The position numbers and the translations under genes are program-made. From assembly GCF_032854445.1 (NCBI RefSeq), contig NC_088297.1, positions 22,147,127 to 22,211,126 on the forward strand: a stretch of DNA of 64,000 bases, in the 5' to 3' direction. The notes under the pieces were generated by a model. The model was not told the origin of the DNA. It worked only from the letters and a program-made list of their open reading frames with translations, and did no database searches. The first letter of the stretch is position 1, and each line of letters opens with the position of its first letter. The stretch comes from Liolophura sinensis. Its lineage: Eukaryota > Mollusca > Polyplacophora > Chitonida > Chitonidae. Below are positions 56,515 through 64,000 of the stretch, piece after piece.

Positions 56515-58659
56515 TCACTTTTTGCATTCTGTCACTGATAGAAATGACGTCCTCAAGCGACCGGGATGTGATGCATCTTTATAACACACATCTTTTATTA
56601 GGTTGGTGGATGCCACTCAGGGAACACTTTCAGTGACAGGAGTGTTACTTTTTCTGGTATCCGAATTAGTGATAGGCGCTTCCTCAAGTAATGACAGAAA
56701 TATCATTTATCGTTGATGTGCCTTAGTGAGTTATAGAACTATCGCACTGCAGCAAGAGCAATATCGCGCCTCTAACTTGGAGAGTATGACAGGACTACTT
56801 CCTTGAAGAGTTGCTGCGCAATTAGATAGTAATGGAGGATCCGTACCTAATAGCCTCATTATTACTCGATATAATTACTTCATGTTGGAACTGTGCAAGC
56901 ACTTTATAATGACATAACTACATGCCGATGGAGATTTATAACTGTTTGAAATTCACGAGCAAAATGAACAGGTATAAAGAAATCGTTAAAAGTGGAAAAT
57001 AGACATATAAGTACACTTTATAAAGATCGGTTGAAAAATGTGGGATTGAAAAGAGTATCTTTTATTACGAAGCAACAGGTAACCACAAAGTGTTGTTTCG
57101 CTGTCCATTTCTATGCAAGATTCACTGTGAATTGGCTCTTCAGGTGCTGTTGTGCATATGAACTCAGCCTCTGCGTCAGATGCCTTGCCTAAGGCCGGTT
57201 GTTTTCTCAGGAATTTACACTTCTAAATCTAGCAAACAGTCTAATTTCATAATTTTTATGAAGGCCTGCTACTACCTGACGCGGCCATTGATAAACTGTA
57301 GGTGTTAGGTTAAATCCTTTTTGCTGGCTACCTAACCGACTCACCAACGCCCCAATAGCTACCTTTATGCAAACCTATTCCAACAAAATTTCCTCATCTC
57401 CGTTCATGCAGCGTCTCTATTTCATCATTCAGGTGAAATTAATAGGTTGGTCTGATTAGATCCTGTAATCTCCTTTCCTCTACACCACTGTGACATTACC
57501 TAGTTTCTCTGTCATAACAGTACCCATCGGCTCGACAAATCAGTCCGCATTTCCAGCACTGATGAAACGACACTGACAAGCATGCAGGGTATTTGGTACA
57601 TTTTCGGGTCACGTGACAGTTCCATCTCATTATGTCCACCCCAACCTTATGCTTATAGCGAGGTAACATGTCTAAAGTATCCTGTCCACAAGATACATTC
57701 ACGATCATGACTGTAAATGATAGCAATGTTTACAATCACCATACAGTGTATTTGAAATACATATTCAGCTGCTTGGTTAATTCCAGCAGTAGCAGGTTTG
57801 TCAGAAGATTTTTAAAGCAATTGGCTAACCGGTGGTATTCTCTAGAAACACCTCTTTCTTCTACACCCGTAAAAATCACTATTGTCACGTAAGTGAAATA
57901 TTCGTTGCCCACAGCGTAAAACACCAAACGAACAAACAACCAAATAAAATGCATTCATACTAATTTGGTACAGAATATGTAATTTTAGTCCGGTGAGCTG
58001 TTCTGTCTGTTCTGCCCTCTGTTTTCACCAACCATATACCATGACAGCTGGCGTGAGGGAGAAAGATTCTTTACTTAACACATTTCACAAAATCCGAGAT
58101 AAATAAACATTAAATGGTCTCGACGATTGTAGCCGAATAGTCCATATCTACTTTCTCCAAGGAAAACATAGGTAACCAGAGATGTGGGCCACACTGAAAC
58201 GCATTATTTATATTTTTGGTGTTTCTGTTATGGTACATTTTGGGGGATAGAGAAACGAGGGAGGGGGATGCGTATGTGTCTGCTGAATGTTCTCTTCCAG
58301 TTCTCTTGACTAGCACATTCAATCAAGTTAAGAAATCACCAGCTCTAATATACATACCATCCACGTGGTATCTCCGGGGGTTCTTACGGGGGTCAACACT
58401 GCAAGGCCATGTGGTTCAGAATCATGTTAAGTTGTTGTTGTAAAACTACAGGGCCCCGCTTTGAACTACTTCGTGTAAACTGTACTCGTTTGCTTTCTAG
58501 GGCTACTCTATAGCCAGGATTGTAGATTTTTATTGGTGACTTTCAAAAATACTAGCTTTTTTTGGTGGCATATATTTATGTGACTATTACGCGTAACTGC
58601 ATGTGAAAGCCATCTTATTCTCGTCTTTCGAAGTTTGAATAAATGGTGCGTATGTTACC
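56515..58659. other. Unit 5 sequence without a supported gene
   Basis: A SINE-1 tail remnant lies at 57868-57950 (gtcacgtaagtgaaatattc, gcgtaaaacacc). The stretch 58450-58660 follows unit 4 around its SINE-3 insertion site. No counterpart of exons 2-4 was found. Short frames (56992-57192, 57668-57892, 58216-58443) are unsupported. Confidence 0.45.
57868..57950 (+). mobile_element. SINE-1 tail remnant
   Basis: gtcacgtaagtgaaatattc then cagcgtaaaacaccaaacga and an A-rich end; the body is lost. Confidence 0.6.
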
Positions 58660-58935
58660 AATGCATCACAGCTATCTCCTACAACAGTGCCCCGTATAGA
58701 ACGTGAGACTTCTGGGCTGGACAGCTCTAGAGGGAGCAAACTTCCTGACAAGTCTTTGAAGCCGGGCTGCTCTATAATAGATAGCCCAGGACCACTGCAC
58801 TCGAGCCGTCAGCCTTAATGCGGTATTTGCCGCCCTGGGTTTCTCGGGCAGAGCTATTAGTTTTCCTGAGGACATGTTAACAACCTGTCTTGACCACAGA
58901 CAGAACTTTATTGGGAAGAATTGTGAGGGAATCCC
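58660..58935 (+). repeat. Landmark R3 block, unit 5
   Basis: ccaatgcatcacagct, ctcgagccgtcagcct, gcagagctattagttttcct and atgttaacaacctg are in the same order as in the other units. Confidence 0.65.
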
Positions 58936-58959
58936 TCCTGAAATTATCGATCTGTATTT

Positions 58960-59450
58960 CTGTACACAATAATACAGTCTGTTTTAGCGTCCTTACTCTT
59001 TACCAGACCAAGACGCTCATCTATAATACCTGATTTTTGCTCAGCAGATTGAAAAATCGGATCATGTTTTCCATTTGATTGGACTCACTGGATAAAAGTT
59101 GAACATGAGAGGAAGATGTACCATTTGTTCAAAGCTGAAGCCAAGCCATAAATCAGTTGTATGGCTGTTTGTAGGTGACGAAATGTAGACGACCAGTTAC
59201 TATTTTCGTAGCATCCATACAACTGGGAGAGACAATGGACCCATAACACCTACAGAGTGCGAGTTAAAATTAACCAATACAAACCACGACAAGGTGTATT
59301 AAAGTAGAGTTGGACTCAGATGGATACGAAGGATAATTAAAGTCGTCCACACACTCATGCATTGGTGTACGTTATACAACAACTTAAGAGTAACAACTCG
59401 AGGCCAGGTGATGATTAATTAGTAAACTGATTTAACCAACATTATCTGAC
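58960..59450 (+). repeat. Block E and landmark R2, unit 5
   Basis: aaagctgaagccaagccata, gacgaccagttactattttc and gagttaaaattaacc match 62430-62580 very closely and 47600-47760 more loosely. R2 (aggtgatgattaattagtaa) follows at 59410 after a much shorter spacer than in units 1-4. Confidence 0.6.
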
Positions 59451-59554
59451 ACCATAGGAAAATCTAATTTGCCTACATTTCGAATATTTTCGATTTTTTT
59501 AGGATGGGGGGGAGGAGGAATTATTGAATATAATTTAAATGTACAACACAGATA

Positions 59555-59690
59555 CTAATGATCACACGTGACCAGTGAAATCCTGCCCCATGTCAATTTA
59601 CCTCATTTAAGGTTTTGTTTTAACTGTTCTTGTAAATTCATAAATAGCAGCTAATTACACGCCCCCTAACAAAACAAATGCAGTGATGTT
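59555..59690 (+). repeat. Repeat R1, unit 5
   Basis: gatcacacgtgaccagtgaa, catgtcaatttacctcattt and ttgtaaattcataaatagca are in the forward orientation. Next comes agtgatgttaattgcaattt, as at 1115-1140 in unit 1. Confidence 0.55.
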
Positions 59691-60460
59691 AATTGCAATT
59701 TATTAGACGTCACTGGTTTAGAATTACAGTCCTGTGTGATAAATGTATCAGAATTGCTAAAACTGAAAACGATGTCACCTACCGTACATTGATGATTTTA
59801 TAACGATATGAGTCGAGCCTACACAGAAAGTGGCGACTTACATTACAGCACAGTCAATGAAATCAGAATAGTGGATAAATATCTCTAGTTTAATTAAGAA
59901 AAGGTAGTTGGTGAAATATGACCCCTTGGTGTGTTGTCCGGTGCAAGACATCTTCAAAAACGTATATTCCGTTTAAAACCAGTGACACACTCGTGACCTC
60001 TATTTTCTGACGACGGAGAGAACAGTCCAATATAACTGAAATTATCCTTTCCTCTATCTTTCGTCGGTACATATGTGATATCTGAACACAAAAGAGTCAA
60101 ATGCACGTGGACTGCAGAGCAAGTGATTGGGCTTTTGCGATAGTGGTACTTCAGTTATATCATGGAGAAAGATATTTCATAGTTAGTTTCAAAACTATAT
60201 CTTCACCAGCCGAGCCGAATCTTGAATCGTTGTTAACGTCTGTTCAGACCAAAAATAATCTTTACTGGTGTTGCTATTCTCTTTGTGCAGTAATAATTAT
60301 TACGCTCTTATACGGAATAGCCAATCATGTCTATACTCTGGTGGGTTATATAGCTTAGTTTTATGGGTGAAGGAACCCCTGTCAGAAACATTGAGCGATT
60401 AAGAGCCATAATGGCAAATAGTTGCATTTTAATATGGATTGTGTGTACTAAAAGAATATT

Positions 60461-60690
60461 TATTTATTTGATTACTGTCTTCGGCGTATTTAAATTACAT
60501 TGCCAACTTTGTAGTTTGAGGAAAGCGGTCAGAGAGGGGAAACCCACAATCAGCAGGTTGCTGACAGACCGCTCCACGTACATGTACTAACATAGAGGAA
60601 GCCAGAACGAGTTGGACCCGAACTCATACAGATAGCGTTGATCGGAGGCTTACGCCTATTACCCTAAACACAATGCCTCTCAAGGCCCCC
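60461..60690 (-). mobile_element. SINE-1, old degraded copy
   Basis: tatttatttgattactgtct, gggaaacccacaatcagcag, gaggaagccagaacgagttg and the head end cctctcaaggccccc are in order with many substitutions. The middle of the tail region is replaced. Confidence 0.75.
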
Positions 60691-60884
60691 AATAAAATAG
60701 TAATACAGCAATAATGTCGCCAAGATGGTATCGGGATTTGAGCAGGGTTGAATGTATTATGGTAAGGGAAAACATCTGTAGGGTTTATGTGCCCCCAGAC
60801 TAATTTGTTCATGTCGTTTTCCCCGACAAAGATAGGTATACCGTACTTAGCTTAATTGTGTAAGAATCGTTTAAAGCGATCCAC

Positions 60885-61350
60885 GTTGCAAACATCTGCT
60901 GTGTGACGTCACCAGTTACAGCGTAGTTATTATATCGTGTCATCACCGCCAATGTTTACATAAGCTGCTCAGCTGTTTTTCGCACCTTTCCACGTTTTCC
61001 TTCTATCTAACCCCAACTGTATCAAATCTACGCGTATACGCCGATGAGAAAAAACAAGGATTGCTCTGGATTTACAAGGCTGTTTTTAGGTTGCATGGTA
61101 CGATCGGACTCTTCCTTTGTGGTAAGATTATTGTGCCCATGTGTATAGAGAGCTTATGTTGTTAATGGAATAGCTGGGAACTAACATATCTCTTTAACCT
61201 TAACTGATCCACTTTCTAAGACGAAAGGTGTAGCTGGGTTAACTAGTTATGTCTTATGCATGAGTATAGAGTTTCAACGTTGTACCTACAAATACACGTA
61301 GGCCTCTGCCTTTTAGCGCTGCATGAATTCTTAACATGTTGTTTGGATTT
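60885..61350 (+). repeat. Repeat R4 and following sequence, unit 5
   Basis: gcaaacatctgctgtgtgac, gtcaccagttacagcgtagt, tttctaagacgaaaggtgta and catgttgtttggattt match unit 4 at 52890-53260. Confidence 0.55.
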
Positions 61351-61565
61351 ATCATAAATGCCGACAATGTCGTGTTGCATGATCTTTTATTTATTACGTT
61401 TTTTATACAGTGCACACAGTAATGTTTCCCACCTGGGCCCCCCTTTAGGGTTATCTGCCACCGGCGAGCTTTATGTATACACAACATTGTTAGTTGCATG
61501 ACATCCTTAATATCATGGTTTCATTAACAGTTATGTATTTACAGCGAGTATGGCTTTTAATTTCT

Positions 61566-61655
61566 CATATACCATGACTCCCATATACCATGACTCTCAT
61601 GTACCATGACTCCCATATACCATGACTCTCATATACCATGACCCTCATATACGAT
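61566..61655 (+). repeat. 16-bp minisatellite, between five and six copies
   Basis: catataccatgactct and one-base variants repeat with a 16-bp period. Confidence 0.92.
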
Positions 61656-61679
61656 AGCTCTAAAGGATCTGAATCTGGA

Positions 61680-62050
61680 ATTAATCCCTTTTAACCTAAA
61701 AGTCTTCGTCTTCGGAAAAAATTTCTGCTCAAAATGTCTTGTATCAATGTATTTTATCTCTCGTATGATAAGTATGAGCTGTTGTGCCGATTTAAGATGA
61801 AAATCCCAGAATCCTAAAACTTATCTCACGTACACATCTATCGTGGATACATGGGGAAACCAGTATTTACCGAGCTGCCTATGTATGAAGGCGTCAGTAA
61901 GATAGGGTGGGGGTCATCTGGAAGACAAGGACAGATGGTCAAACAGTTGATGGTGACGGAGATATACATGCGTGTATGAAAATGCTCTGTATTTTTATGA
62001 CCAATGGATCGGATGTAATGGCCAGTGTGCATCACCAATGATTAACGCCT
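61680..62050 (+). repeat. Partial duplication inside unit 5, first copy
   Basis: aaaatcccagaatcct, aacttatct and tttttatgaccaatggatc correspond to 62900-63205 (gaaatcccagaactgaag, gacttatct, tttttatgatcaattgtcc). Open frames in the second copy (62900-63190) are not present in the first, which argues against coding. Confidence 0.5.
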
Positions 62051-62269
62051 CTGCAGATTGGAGAAATTCGCAGTACATTGTTCATAACGCCTTAAAGTAT
62101 GTATCTGTTTATTAAGATCGATGCATTGGCCATTGGTATCGGGCAAAGATCCGGTTATGTTCTGGAAATACATTGTTTATGTTTAAGCTATGAAGTAACA
62201 TTCATCCAAGTAGGATCCACTCGCCTTGAACAGCTCTTGCGTCTTGCTCGTCTTAGCTCATCTTGGCCA

Positions 62270-63235
62270 AATGTCTGATCTTGAGTTTTTGCTCTGTAGT
62301 ACGAAAATGCGCCTTAAGCCCTAAGACCTTCATGTGACGGATTTATTTCATCAAGATCGAAATAGTAACGAGGTCAGCACGTCTCTTTTTGACTTCTTCT
62401 GGTAACATGAGAGATAGATGCATCATTTATTCAAAGCTGAAGCCAGGCCATAAACCAGTTGTATGACTGCAATGAGATGTAGACGACCAGTTACTATTTT
62501 CATACCATCTATACAGTGGTAAAAGACAATGGACCCATAACGCCTACAGAGAGCCAGTTAAAATTAACCAAAGCAAACCACGACAAGGCGTATTAAAGTA
62601 GAGTTGGGCTCAGGTGGATATATCGTATACATGTAACATATAGTTTTAACGTTGCACCCACGTGCATGCCTTTTAGCTCGTGGTGCTATCAGCAGTTTTG
62701 TATTCACGATTATAACTTTCAGTTCCTCTAGCCTGGCTATGAACGATCTGATTGCAGTAGAGTTTAACAAAAAGGCCTGCGTCTCAAAATCTCAAAGGAC
62801 TCTAAATCAAAATTTCTCGAGTACGATTGTTTAAGATAAATGTAATTTACCCCCTCGTCTGATCAGTAAGAGTTGTGTGCGATGGTGTCAATTTAGCACA
62901 TGGAAATCCCAGAACTGAAGGACTTATCTGACTTCCCTATCAAACCTGTCTGGTTGGATAAATGGAGGAAAGCAGTCTCCGCCGAACGCTCAATGTTTGG
63001 ACGAAAACGGAATCTCTTGATAAACCTTCCCCGTCCATCAAATATCTGTTGGTTTCAGCCAAGCACATATCGCAACTTTCACGTACCCCTGTCATCTGGA
63101 AAGCAAGTACGGTCCATCAAACAATTAGAGGTGCTGGACTTTCAGATTCACACATTGTATGCACAGAAATTCCATGCTGCATTTTTATGATCAATTGTCC
63201 GGATATAACAATCAGAAAGCATCATCAATAGTTAA
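62270..63235 (+). repeat. Partial duplication inside unit 5, second copy, with extra block E
   Basis: 62400-62610 repeats 59100-59310 closely (aatggacccataacgcctac). 62790-63230 repeats 61680-62050. The 96-codon ATG frame at 62900-63190 (MEIPELKDLSDFPIKPVW...) falls here. It has a possible coding look, but its paralogue has frame breaks. Confidence 0.5.
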
Positions 63236-63545
63236 TATAATACCTCGGCGGGTAACAAATTAGCATTGCGCGTGACATAGAACATTGCTTTTTTCTTTTC
63301 GCATAAATCCGTCTTACTTTCGTATTTTATAGTTTTTTGGTGATGTCGTTTTGAAAATTGGTCTTGTCATTATTGACCCAAAACGTCAAGTTTGGTTAAA
63401 GGCCGGTAATGGCTGGTACATATGAATGTACGCATGCCTAAGTTCCTATATTACATTTGCATGTGGTCAAATTTATGAAATATCGTTTGATGGTAAAAAT
63501 ACTATTTTCTAGACTTAACGAAACTTTACTGGGCCCCTAGTGATG

Positions 63546-63582
63546 GTGGGGGTGGGTGTGTGTGTGTGTGGGGGGGGGGGGA
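63546..63582. repeat. G-rich and (TG)n tract
   Basis: ggtgggggtgggtgtgtgtg followed by a run of G. The minus-strand proline-rich frame is a by-product. Confidence 0.9.
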
Positions 63583-63714
63583 CATACCACTTCATACATA
63601 AACGCGAGACAACCCTATGTTGGATTAACTCCTTGCCCTCTTTTGAGCAGGTGATCATCGTCAACAAGCAGGCTTGCTCAGCTTGACCAGGACTCGTTTC
63701 AGCAGGGTCCACTT

Positions 63715-63985
63715 CGTAAACATCCAGTGTCTGACGTCACCTGTTTTAGTGTAGCTGTTATACCTAACCTTGATGACTAATGTTTACGTATGCTGCTCAT
63801 CTGTCCACGTTTTCTCCTTGCACAGTGCCAACTACAGCAGGTCTATACGTACACGCCTAAACGAGGGAGCAGAGTGTACGATATCGTGTCTGTGTTTGTA
63901 TACGAGCGCACCTATTAATCCTTGTGGAAATGTAGTCCGAGCGGATTCTCTACTTGTAAGCATAACGTGCCGCCCAGGTGTATAG
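63715..63985 (+). repeat. Repeat R4, third copy near the window end
   Basis: aaacatccagtgtctgacgt, gttttagtgtagctgttata and aatgtttacgtatgctgctc match 60890-60975 and 12000-12090. The array therefore continues beyond the window. Confidence 0.55.
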
Positions 63986-64000
63986 ACAGCCCGGGTTTGG

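Noticed and set aside
62900-63190. 96-codon ATG frame MEIPELKDLSDF...
   Set aside because: It looks protein-like at the start, but the partly duplicated sequence at 61790-62050 breaks the frame. Not supported as a gene.

Overview
The window looks like non-coding, repeat-rich nuclear DNA from a lophotrochozoan invertebrate, most likely a mollusc. It is AT-rich with no long uninterrupted genes. Intron-style splice signals are present. At least ten copies or pieces occur of one tRNA-derived SINE whose tail reads like cgtaaaacaccaatcaaata. A second SINE ends in ttgagtacgacgttaaacac and (actc)n. Both tails resemble SINE families I know from bivalves and gastropods; I could not search, so the taxon is an inference.

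The main organisation is a decayed, mosaic tandem array. The same short landmarks recur in the same orientation about every 11-13 kb. Landmark R2 (around gaggtgatgattaattag) lies near 11.9, 24.7, 37.2, 48.5 and 59.4 kb. Landmark R3 (around gcagagctattagttt) lies near 4.0, 22.3, 33.8, 46.4 and 58.8 kb. I call the units U1 to U5. U2 and U3 are the closest pair: 15.55-19.93 kb matches 27.39-31.93 kb, and 21.21-25.32 kb matches 31.93-37.74 kb. U1, U4 and U5 are older and more degraded. U5 has a further partial duplication (59.1-62.05 kb against 62.27-64 kb).

Inside the units are exon-like pieces of what appears to be an undescribed family of small, cysteine-containing proteins. U1 and U4 keep three consecutive exons with splice sites in matching phases (2, then 0). 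U2 and U3 keep remnants of one of these plus a separate signal-peptide-like exon with a perfect GTAAGT donor and a terminal-exon-like ORF. Every copy seen here is damaged by stops, frameshifts, lost donors, deletions or minisatellite expansion. I therefore read the window as a gene-family graveyard, or the flank of a live cluster, not as a set of working genes.

Mobile and repeated DNA explains much of the rest. There is a 5'-truncated, frameshifted non-LTR retrotransposon (53.93-55.95 kb, reverse transcriptase with an FADD motif). Three SINE families are present, one copy nested inside another. A TIR-bearing MITE-like element occurs in two opposed copies (50.7 and 52.1 kb). About ten minisatellites occur, with periods of roughly 16 to 67 bp. 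No rRNA, functional tRNA, CRISPR array or prokaryotic-type operon was seen. All homologies inside the window were judged by eye, so identities are qualitative.
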